Source: Fragilaria crotonensis (lineage: Eukaryota; Bacillariophyta; Fragilariophyceae; Fragilariales; Fragilariaceae). Taken from it: a stretch of 64,000 nucleotides of DNA. Numbering within the stretch: the first letter of the stretch is position 1; each line of letters starts with the position of its first letter. Positions 47,390 through 56,899 of this stretch are shown here, piece after piece. The notes beneath the pieces were generated by a model that did no database searches, was not told the DNA's origin, and saw nothing but the letters and a program-made list of their open reading frames with translations. The stretch covers positions 124,001 through 188,000 of the forward strand of contig JAKSYS010000025.1 of NCBI GenBank assembly GCA_022925895.1, in the 5' to 3' direction. The position numbers and the translations under genes were made by a program.

Positions 47390-50300
47390 ATGGTTGACAA
47401 AGGTAAATATGCTATTTTGACTGATGCCGTCATGCTACTTCGAACAGACATCACGTATGGTCCGAGATTGTCAAATTGCTGGCTTCCTGCATCAACTTGG
47501 GCTGAAGCTTTAGGAGATTTGATGTCAATGCGTCCCTTGGCGTCATTGATGTAAGAAGGTTCAATACAGGGATGTCCAAGTCGGCTTCTTTCGGAGAATT
47601 GATGCACCGATTTGATGGATCAAACACAACAGGAGTGTTCAGAGTCACATACAAGAACACATTCTATTACTACTTCACAGAGAAATCAAGGCAGATACGG
47701 TACCCATGTCCACTTAACAGTGCATGGAACGAAAAAGTAATGGAAGCAGCCGCAAATGTGCTAGTCATTCCAAGCACAAGATCAAGACCCGCTCTCGACA
47801 CAATGATAACTACACCTGTCAACACGGAGGCTACAACGGGAGGAAGGATCGGAGACATTGTTGAGCAATCACCGAGCAAACGAGCAAGGATAGGAGATAC
47901 TGGTGCGGCCGCTGTAATGATTGCTGCTGATGCTTCTAGCTCAAGTTACTGGCCATGTAGCCCAGAGGCATACCGAGTGTTCAAACCACCAAAGAAACAT
48001 GGGACAACGAATTGCGAGGATGGGAATGATACTGATTTCGATTCTGAAACTCCAATGGAAGCACTTCAGAGAAGGATTGTACTGCTTCAAAGCGTTCATG
48101 AGGAAGAAAATAATTGGAGGAATGTTGTGCAAGGTAGAGATATCGACAACGTGTGTACCAAAGCTGAGATATGCGCTGTCAGGCAAAGGGCGACGTTTCT
48201 TTGTTATGCGTACCGATTGGCTCTTGCAAAAATGAATGAATGGACGTGGCAAGACTGTTGCACTGAATCTTGTAAGGTATTGAACACTGTTGGTATGACG
48301 CAAGCAACCTTCTATAAAACCATCGCAAATTGGAACATTGTGTTCCGTAATTTTGAATGCTTCCCAAACCCAAACTTGTCTGTTCAGTGTGGAAACGACC
48401 TCTTCCTCGAGTTCTCGAAGTGTTTCCATGCGCAAAGGAGCAGATTGTTGCATTTGGCGTCGAGAACTTGTCACATCTTTCAATTGAAGCAGTCTATCAA
48501 TTCGTTCATTCGTCTGTAATCCCAAGGCTGGCTGCGTTGTGGAAACGTGAATCGGTAGTAGACGAAGATACTGCAGAAACGTCAACATTGAGTACAAGTA
48601 CTACAGCCATTAATCCTACTAGCAATCCTGTCGATGTCGATCAAGATGAGGATGATATTGCGCTATTCCTTCGCGCACATAGACTTAAAAACATGAGCTT
48701 CACAACAGCATGGCGCTGGATGCGATTACTCGGATTCAAGTATGATACGAGAAGGAAGAGCTTCTACGTCGATGGCCATGAACGTGAAGATGTTGTCGCA
48801 CATCGAAATGCATTCTGCAAGAACTACCTTACCGTGCTTGAGCCACGTTGTCGGCGTTGGATTCAGCTTCCACTCAGTGAAGCTGCTACGATCAAGACCT
48901 TAGACACAGATTTCGGACATCATTACTATGATATTATATCTGATGAGACTCGGGTTGAGTTTCACGTTGACTATTGGAAGAATTGCATATCAAGAATCAA
49001 AAGGGAGAAGAGGCAGCGCGAGATGTTGAAGCAAAAACAAGCATACGAGTGTCATCATCAGTCAGGCCCTTGATGATTATTGGTCAAGATGAGTCTGTCT
49101 TCGCGCAGTATCTACTGTCCTCCAAACAATGGGTTGGGCCAAAGGACAAGTGCCACTTCTGCCCAAGTCGGAGGGCGATGGGTATATGCTTTCTGCGTTC
49201 GTGTCACGCGAATTCGGCTTTGGCAGGCAGATGACAGAGGATGAGTTACAAAGAGTGAATATGGCAAGGCAAACAGCAGCTCTCGGCGGTGGAAATTACC
49301 TCGATACAACAGCTGCGATGGAAATCTTGGGAACAACGAGGAAGCCGATTTTGTTGGAATCCCCCTTCGTAAAATACTTGTTCATCGGAATCAATAATCA
49401 GGGTTATTGGAATTCATACCACATGAGTCTTCAGCTTGAGGATGTGGTTGATTGCCTACGAATCCTATATCCAAGCTTCGATTTTGTATTTTTGTTCGAT
49501 CATTCTCAGGGACACGCTCGCAAACGTGATGGTGCACTCAGTGCGATCAACATGCAAAAGAACTTTGGAGGATCAAAACAGCAGATGAGAGACACAGTCA
49601 TAATGTCACAAGAGGGTTATCTGGGCACACACTCACCAACCCTGGGCATCGGAGACACACAGTCAATGGTATTCAATACTGACGACTGTGGCCCATGGTA
49701 TTTGACACCAGAGCAACGTGACTTACAACGTCATGATCGAATAATGGGGAAAAGAAGCAAGCCAATTGAAAAAACAAAGAAGACCCTTCTTGAAGAGCTC
49801 AACGAAAAGGGTGTGACGCTCCAACAAAAACGCGGGTACACTAAAGCCGAACTTCAGGAATTGGCAAGAAACAATTCAATCGAAACTCACAAAGAAGTCG
49901 ACAAAATCCTATCTGGATGGGAAGGAAAATCTAAAGGCATGCTACAAGTTCTGTGGGAAGAGGACTGATTGATCCAAGTGAGTTAGATAAATACACTGTC
50001 GACGGAAAGAAAGACACAATTTCAGGGAAGATTGACTTACGGTATTCCCTACGCCATCTCATCGCAGAGTGTGCTGATTTCAAGGATGAGGAAACGGCAC
50101 TTCAGTACCTTGGATCTCAGCTGGGCATCACGGTACTTCTAACACCAAAGTTCCATGCCGAATTAGCAGGGAAGGCATTGAATTTTGCTGGGGTCACGCA
50201 AAGGCTTTCTACCGACGGGTTCCTGTATCTCAAAAGAGGGGACGAGAATTTCAAACAACTTGTGAGAGATTCAACGTGTTCAATCAAGGAGTTGACCAAA

Positions 50301-50567
50301 GAAAGGATGGGAAAGTTTGCTTCGAGCACGCGCATATATTTGTACTTACCATCATCTTTTGAGAGTCAGCAGAGAATGAGGCAGCAAGGTCGTACCCACA
50401 ACTTCATCGCCACAAGTATAACAGAAGATCAAGGACTTCTGTACTCCGAAATCCAACGCCTGATGAAATTGTTCAAGTCTCACAGGTGTGCATTGGACTT
50501 CGATCGTGGCTTCGTCAACAGTGCACTCAAAGAAGCAAAGACAAGAAACGAGGAGGACGAGGTGTGA
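47390..50567 (+). mobile_element. Large DDE transposase gene of a DNA transposon, reading frame broken about five times
   Basis: From ATG 47390 (MVDKGKYAILTD) to 50567 the sequence reads as one protein of about 1,060 aa across six consecutive frame segments. The N-terminal part is up to about 48350. Then come helix-turn-helix-like blocks (MSFTTAWRWMRLLGFKYD, FYVDGHEREDVVAHRNAFCK). The catalytic part has MIIGQDESVF, YMLSAFVSREFG, LFIGINNQGYWNSYHM, and FDHSQGHARKRDGALSAINM then PGGKQ-like GGSKQQMRDT. The C-terminal block has VLWE, GLIDPSELD, and GITVLLTPKFHAELAGKALN. This order matches a DDE superfamily found widely in fungi and stramenopiles, by recall. The breaks are near 47500, 48360, 49070, 49145 and 49960, each as if one base were missing; no other stops. 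End repeats were not found. Confidence 0.75.
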
Positions 50568-50954
50568 TCATCATGTCGACAGAGATGGATTTTTATGGTC
50601 GCAGGAGACAGCTGCTACTAAAACTTGATAAAGGATATGGAAATAATATGCGTGCATGGTACGAATTGTACACAACCTACGTTCGGACGCTTCAACGAAA
50701 AACCAGCTGTACTTGTACTGTACTTGTACGTTCCACTCTATGTGATAGAGAGATATGACATAGAGTGCATAGTTCAATTTTTTAAAGCGAGGAGTGTGGA
50801 TGGAGGAGAAATTCGATAAACTCACTTCACGACCTTGACGAGTGAGGCCGATGGCGACATGCAACTAATTCACGTTCCATACTCGGCCTTTCGAGTTCGG
50901 AGTACGACAACGACCTTATACTCCAGGACGTGAGTCCACCTGTTGTTGGTGATC
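50568..50954. other. Right flank of the DDE element and upstream region of the glycosyltransferase
   Basis: No gene. CTGTACTTGTACTGTACTTG at 50707-50726 and CTCGGCCTTTCGAGTTCGG at 50882-50900. A short hairpin-like CACTCTATGTG/CATAGAGTG pair lies near 50734-50768. The transposon end should be here. Confidence 0.5.
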
Positions 50955-52420
50955 ATGTGGTTTCCTCGAAAGATACCACTCGACAGGAGACGCAAGACAG
51001 GCTTCGTGTCGGTCCGACATGCAATACTTGCAATGCTTGGTTTGCTTTCGATTATTATGTGCTTCGTCGCTTTGTTTCTGGCTCAAGACGTTACTTCAAG
51101 TGGACTCGTTTCTTCGGCTTTGGTTGATGCGCTCGAGAGCAGCCTCGGAAATTCTCCCATGAAATCGCTCGGTCTGTCTCCTTTTGCAAGTCCTTCTGCA
51201 AAGGAGTGGAAGGCGTTTCCTGGTTCTAAGGCTGTGGTCGCATATGCGATTAGCATTACTTCATGCCCCGAAAATGCCCCGAATGTTTTTGATGGTCCAG
51301 CCATCCTTGGCCACTCCATTGACAAAGTTTCAATACGGCAAAACGCATCGAAGTATGATTACCGCTTATATGCTTTTGTGTTCCCAGACGCCGCCAATTG
51401 CTCACATCTACTGGAGTTTCTCGGCTTCGAGGTTTTAATTCGTGATAGACCGTTCAAGCTCGACGAAATCCAGTCGGAGTCGTACAAAACTGAGATCGAA
51501 GAGAAAGGATGTTGTGGAAGCCGTGAGTTTGTTAAGTTGTGGGCATTTACACTCTCCGATCACGACGTTGTCGTGCACACCGATACCGATGTCATCTTCC
51601 TACAACCACTCGATGGCCTCTTCGACGCCATGCTTTCATCGAATGCCTCGGCGCATACAGTTGCAACCATGGGTGAAACGACAGTTCCCTCCAAGGTTGA
51701 TTTCCTCTACACTCGCGACTATCTGCAACGCAGCCACATCACAAATAATACCAAGAGATATGGCGTTCAAGGAGGCTTCTTTGTAGCAAAACCTGATGCG
51801 AAAATATTCCATGAAATGATCACCACGATTCTCAAAGGGGACTACAGCCATCGAAATGGTTGGGCAAGTCTGTCTTATGGAGGGTACTGGGGATCTGCTC
51901 AAATACAAGGGTTTTTGAGCTACTTTTATGGCGAGATGCATCCCGAGCATGCCGTCGAGCTTAATCGCTGCCTATACAATACGATGGTCCACGACCCACC
52001 TAAGGCAGATGGTCTATGTCGGACTGGGGAGAAGACGTGTGAGGACTGTCAGGTGACGCCCATGTCGGATATGTTTACCGTGCATCTCACGACCTGCGCA
52101 AAACCATGGCAGGTAAGTACTAGAGTGGTATTGCGCGATCGCTCACTGTTGCTGAAGTCTTACTGAAAATCTCTTTGTGCTAGTGCCCATTGCTGAGGGC
52201 ACCACATCCACCAAGGTGTACGGAACTCCATCACGCGTGGTTTCAACTACGGCAGTCGTTGGAACTGTCGTGGGGCTACGATGTGCCAACAGAGGGATGG
52301 TGGTTTGGTAGGACACTTGGATACTGTATCAGACCGGCTGGGGTAAAGAAACGCCATTATGTTGCGCTCAAGATGCCTAACAAGACAACACTGCAGCATC
52401 AATCTACCAGCTACCAGTAG
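50955..52420 (+). CDS. Type II membrane glycosyltransferase, GT8-like
   Basis: Probably a Golgi nucleotide-sugar transferase. ATG 50955 (MWFPRKIPLDRRRK; a longer frame uses only TTG). Exon 1 is 50955-52112, the intron 52113-52183 (71 nt, GTAAGT...CTAG, phase 0), exon 2 52184-52420, total 464 aa. Basic N-terminus, then one membrane segment about 22-43 (AILAMLGLLSIIMCFVALFL). The catalytic domain carries HTDTDVIFLQPLDGLFD, with Asp-x-Asp at about 210-212, then GVQGGFFVAKPD and a Cys-rich part (CRTGEKTCEDC). The second exon adds about 78 residues and includes WWFGRTLGYC. Family chosen by the DxD context; donor and acceptor sugar unknown. Transcribed in the same direction as the Hsp70 358 bp downstream. 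Confidence 0.85.
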
Positions 52421-52778
52421 CTCGAACGCTCGATCCCTGTCATACTGAGAACTGCCACGCTCCTATGTTGTCATGCTGAAAGTACTGTGCCCGTACCGGG
52501 TACTACTTGTACTACGGTACATTTCGGACAGTTAGTAACGAGACGCTGGAACAAATCATCGTCGCCGCATGGACTGTTACTACCAGTACCAGGTACCAGG
52601 TACTGTACCGGAATTTCTTGAATTGGAATGACAGGATTTTTGTTGGAGGGCCGTGTGGCAACATCAGGCACCTGGCACCTGGCACCCGGCACCCGATCGT
52701 TTCCTTCCAAGGAAATCTACACGTGGCTTTTGGGAGATCGCCACCACAAAACCGAAGTCCCACAATGTGACGTTTCTG
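52421..52778. other. Intergenic upstream of Hsp70
   Basis: GTAC cluster at 52490-52610 (GTACCGGGTACTACTTGTAC, ACCAGTACCAGGTACCAGG, GTACTGTACCGG) and a CACCTGGCACCTGGCACCCG repeat at 52669-52695. No gene. No clear heat-shock element was found by eye. Confidence 0.6.
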
Positions 52779-55082
52779 ATGAACCTGAGTCTATTATTTG
52801 CGTTGGCATGCTTGGTCCTTGACCATGTCACTGCTTCCACCTGGAATAGCCGAAGCGCGTGGGGACGTCTGAAACCGACGACCAAGTCTGTCTTAACAAC
52901 TTTACGTGGTGGCGCCGATGGGAAGATCGAAGGACCTTGCATTGGCATCGATCTCGGGACGACATACTCATGTGTTGCAGTGTGGCGAAACAACCGTGTC
53001 GATATTTGTCCTAATGAGCAGGGGAATCGAATTACTCCGTCCTATGTGGCATTTTGTAAGGATGGAACTCGACTAGTTGGAGACGCCGCCAAGAACCAAG
53101 CGTCACAAAATCCGGAAGGGACGATTTTTGATGTGAAGCGGTTAATTGGTCGTAAGTTTACTGACAGCACTGTGCAGAAGGACAAAGCTATGTTCCCGTT
53201 CGGTGTCGCTGGCGATAAGGAGGGCAAGCCGATGATCGAGTTGGAGAACGATATCGCCTCCGCCCATTCGAAAAAGACAAAATACACTCCAGAAGAAATC
53301 AGTGGAATGGTTCTCAGAAAAATGAAAGAGATTGCTGAGACGTATCTTGGTGAGGAAGTCAAGCATGCTGTTGTGACCGTTCCTGCATATTTCAACGATG
53401 CCCAGCGGCAAGCCACAAAAGACGCAGGTACTATTGCTGGGCTCAAGATTGAACGTGTCATCAACGAGCCTACAGCAGCAGCGATTGCTTACGGTCTGGA
53501 CAAGCAAGATCGTGAGGAAAACATTCTGGTGTTCGATCTTGGTGGTGGAACGTTCGATGTGACCCTCCTTAGCATCGACAACGGTGTCTTCGAAGTGCGT
53601 GCCACGTCTGGAAATACACACCTTGGAGGGGAAGACTTCGATCAGAGGCTGGTTGAATACTGCATGAGCATGTTTAAGCGCCAATCAGGAATTGATATTT
53701 CGAACGACAAGCGCGCTATTCAACGATTGAAGCGTCAATGTGAGCTCGCTAAGCGAACGTTGTCTACTCAGCAGTCGACTAACATCGACTGCGAGGCTTT
53801 GGCGAACGGGAAAGACTTCACTACGACAATATCTCGGGCAAAGTTTGAAGAGCTCAACATTGACTTGTTCAAGAAAACAATGGTACCTGTCACTCAAGTC
53901 CTAAAGGACTCCGGTATGAGCAAAGCCTCCATTGATCAAGTCATTCTAGTTGGCGGATCTACCCGCATTCCCAAGGTTCAAGAGATGTTATCAGAGTACT
54001 TCGGTGGGAAGGAACTGAACAAGAGCATCAACCCTGATGAAGCTGTGGTAAGTCCAAACATAGTCTCTCGATGCCCTTGTCTAGGATGAAATCTCGTACG
54101 CTTGGCTTCTGATTGCTCCATACGTCGGCCGGAGTAGTTACCGGATACAACTGCCGCATGGAGATTGATGAGAGAGTACGAAACTTACTACTGAGACACT
54201 TACCATTGGAGGTTTGTATTCTCTATTTCCCGTACGCTTTTTTCTCACGTTTGGGCTCTCCCTTCACAGGCGTATGGGGCCGCCGTACAAGGGGGTATCC
54301 TGAGCGGCGCTGCCGCTGCAGCAACAAAGGACGTGCTTCTATTGGACGTCGCCCCTCTCTCGCTGGGTATCGAGACTGCTGGAGGTGTTATGACACCGCT
54401 TGTCAAGCGTGGTACAACTATTCCAGTCAAGAAATCTCAAATCTTCTCCACCTACGCGGATAACCAACCTGGTGTCAACATCCAAGTCTTTGAAGGGGAG
54501 CGTAGTATGACCAAAGCGAACCGTCTTCTTGGTCAGTTCGAACTCGCTGGTATCCCCCCAGCGCCACGAGGTGTTCCGCAGATTGAAGTTAGCTTTGATG
54601 TCGATGCCAACGGTATTCTCAGCATTTCTGCTCATGACAAGGGAACAGGAAAAGTTCAGTCCCTCACCATTACCAGCGAAAAAGGACGTCTGTCAGAGGA
54701 AGAAATTGAACGAATGGTCAAGGAGGCTGAAGAATTTGCCGAACAAGATGCAGAGGAAAAGGAAAAGGTCACAGCTCGTAACGATTTGGAAGCTTACCTA
54801 TACAATCTCAAGAACAGCATAAATGATGCACTTCAGGGAAAGCTCAGCGAAGCAGACAGGGACACACTGAAAGCGACTGTTGATGACGGGCTGGTATGGC
54901 TTGAAGACAATCCTGCCGCGGGAAAGTCCGAATACAACGATAAGCAAAAACAAGTCGAACAAATTGCCAACCCTATCATCAAAAAAGCCTATGAGAGCAA
55001 TGCTAGCGTCCCGGACGATGATTTCATGGGTGAGGATCATGACGGGGTAGATGGCGGCCCTAGTGTTGAAGAAGTCGATTAA
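52779..55082 (+). CDS. Hsp70 chaperone with ER-type signal peptide and cytosolic-type EEVD end
   Basis: ATP-dependent chaperone. Exon 1 is 52779-54047, the intron 54048-54269 (222 nt, the longest here, GTAAGT...CACAG, phase 0), exon 2 54270-55082, total 693 aa. Start ATG 52779 gives [20 protein letters not shown], a signal peptide, then [20 protein letters not shown] and LRGGA before the ATPase. Nucleotide-binding motifs: [15 protein letters not shown] (about 50), [16 protein letters not shown] (about 250), [15 protein letters not shown]. The substrate domain has [14 protein letters not shown]. It ends in VEEVD, not KDEL/HDEL, so it is a cytosolic-type Hsp70 imported through the ER. In diatoms this fits the periplastidial compartment. 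Ends 35 bp from the convergent aldo/keto reductase. Confidence 0.93.
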
Positions 55083-55117
55083 CCGATAAAAAATAGATCA
55101 TTCTTTAAGCATCAGAG

Positions 55118-56347
55118 CTATGCAAGTGGACGTTGCCAATTAGTGGCCTTCGCCCCTTCAATTTCCATCCAGAAACTGAAACCACTACTAGCCCCATCCC
55201 ATCGAAATGATCCGTCCTTCCAAACTGTTGCAAATGGGCTATTTGTTGCATCGTTCAAGTGAAGCCACACAGCGTATTCCATGTCGCTGAGAACCTGTCG
55301 CAAGATAGTTCTTGGATCTGTCTCTGTTTGGGGCACATTTGCAAACCTCGAAGCGATTTCCGCTGCAAACTTGACTTGTTCAACGTTCTTCATACCCAAT
55401 AATGTGCAAGAAATTCTGGGGTTCGCGAGTGCCACGACGATGGCCAATGATGAAATGTTGATTCCCTGTCGTTCACAGTATGACGCGGCTTCATGGCACG
55501 CCTCTTTGAGAGCAACCGACGCAGGATGCCAATCGGGAGGTGTATTGTGGGTCAAGAGTCCCATCGATAGCGGCGCTGCTGCCAAGAGCGCTAATTGAAG
55601 CTCCGTCACAAAATCGGCAAACGATTTGCCCTTCTCGGATACAGGGCGTGTCACTAAACTTGAGTCGTGGAGATTGTAGTGGCAATAGGTTAACGACTGA
55701 TCAAAGACTGGTTCACCGTACTTCTTGACGGTTTCCAAAAGTATTTGATGTTGCACCTCTAATGGATATCCAGTGATTCCTAAGGCTTTGCACCAACCTT
55801 TGTTGCGGCATTCAATCATCGCAGGAATCGTCTCGTCCAACAAGACTTCAAGGGTAGGTGCAAATTCTGGGTCGTGCAGTTGTAGGACATCAATATACAT
55901 GCATTTCATCCGTTTCAACGAGCGTTCAACAGACTTCATGGTTGTTTCAAAAGTAAAGTCAAACTGCCGAGAGAGGTCTGCTTCGTATCGTCCAACCTTT
56001 GTGTTTATGGTGAGAGAATCTCTATTGGCAGTTTGGTTCGAGAGCAATTCTTCAAGTGCCCAACCCAAGACCACTTCGCTAGTTCCATGACCATACCATG
56101 GAGCAGTATCTAACAATGATATGCCGCATTCTTGAATTGCATGATGAATCGTTCGGATCCACTCCTGGACATGGGGATGATGCCGATCTATTGTTTCAGG
56201 CGTCCACTGTCTGACCCCTCCGGCCATTGCCAACTCATCCTCGGACCAAAAGAAGTGAGAAAAGCTTGAGCAGCCCAAACCAATGATTGGGGCATCCTTT
56301 GGGAGATTTGGGTTCTCAAGAGCTAGGACTCGGCGGGGGACGATCAT
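55118..56347 (-). CDS. Aldo/keto reductase
   Basis: NAD(P)-dependent reductase or dehydrogenase of the AKR superfamily, resembling L-galactose dehydrogenase-type enzymes. Single exon, 409 aa, ATG 56347. The catalytic tetrad is visible: Asp80 and Tyr85 (LLDTAPWYGHG), Lys117 (INTKVG) and His158 (DVLQLHDPEF). Also seen are KALGITGYPLEV, YCHYNLHD, APLSMGLLTH and a cofactor end (CTLLGMKNVEQV). The N-terminus has an insertion (about 29-60) between the first strand and helix 1 (SFFHFFWSEDELAMAG-like) that lengthens the first loop. No targeting signal. Family is secure; substrate is not. Confidence 0.9.
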   Translation of the reverse strand: MIVPRRVLALENPNLPKDAPIIGLGCSSFSHFFWSEDELAMAGGVRQWTPETIDRHHPHVQEWIRTIHHAIQECGISLLDTAPWYGHGTSEVVLGWALEELLSNQTANRDSLTINTKVGRYEADLSRQFDFTFETTMKSVERSLKRMKCMYIDVLQLHDPEFAPTLEVLLDETIPAMIECRNKGWCKALGITGYPLEVQHQILLETVKKYGEPVFDQSLTYCHYNLHDSSLVTRPVSEKGKSFADFVTELQLALLAAAPLSMGLLTHNTPPDWHPASVALKEACHEAASYCERQGINISSLAIVVALANPRISCTLLGMKNVEQVKFAAEIASRFANVPQTETDPRTILRQVLSDMEYAVWLHLNDATNSPFATVWKDGSFRWDGASSGFSFWMEIEGAKATNWQRPLA

Positions 56348-56899
56348 CGCAAGTTTGCTTGCAGACAGTGTGTAACCTGCACATCTCTTCTTGAACTGTG
56401 AACATCTTAAAAGTACACGGAGTACTTGTACTTGAACCAGTACTTATTAGACCCAGGTACTCCAGTACAGCATTCCACTCCGTATAAGCGAGTTATGTAT
56501 GCATATCATAGACCTGGAATAAGATTGTTTTACGCTCTACATACTACTACTAGTAGACTACCCGAGTACTAGTAGTAGTACTAAAGGAGCGACTACTAGA
56601 GGTACTGTAAGCCATTCCCGTTTTTTACAAGTAGACTACACAGTACAAGTATGCCAGATGGCAGGTACTCGTACTCGTAGTCAGAAGACTTGCACAGCAG
56701 TACCAGTGACTTGCAACCTGCAGAACCATCACGCAAAAACAGCGACTCATTACCCGATATTAATTGTATCGTGCCGGCTTCCACGCGACAACCATTGCTT
56801 CTTGATGGATGCCCTTCGCTGATGAAGAAAAAAAACACGACCTTGATGTAATTTGAATACCATCGGCATCCAATTATCTTACCAAAGTCAACTGTGGAT
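56348..56899. other. Divergent intergenic region with GTAC cluster
   Basis: The stretch 56408-56660 is dense in motifs such as ACGGAGTACTTGTACTTG, ACTACTACTAGTAGAC, CCGAGTACTAGTAGTAGTAC and CACAGTACAAGTATG. Both start codons are within about 550 bp. No gene seen. Confidence 0.65.
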
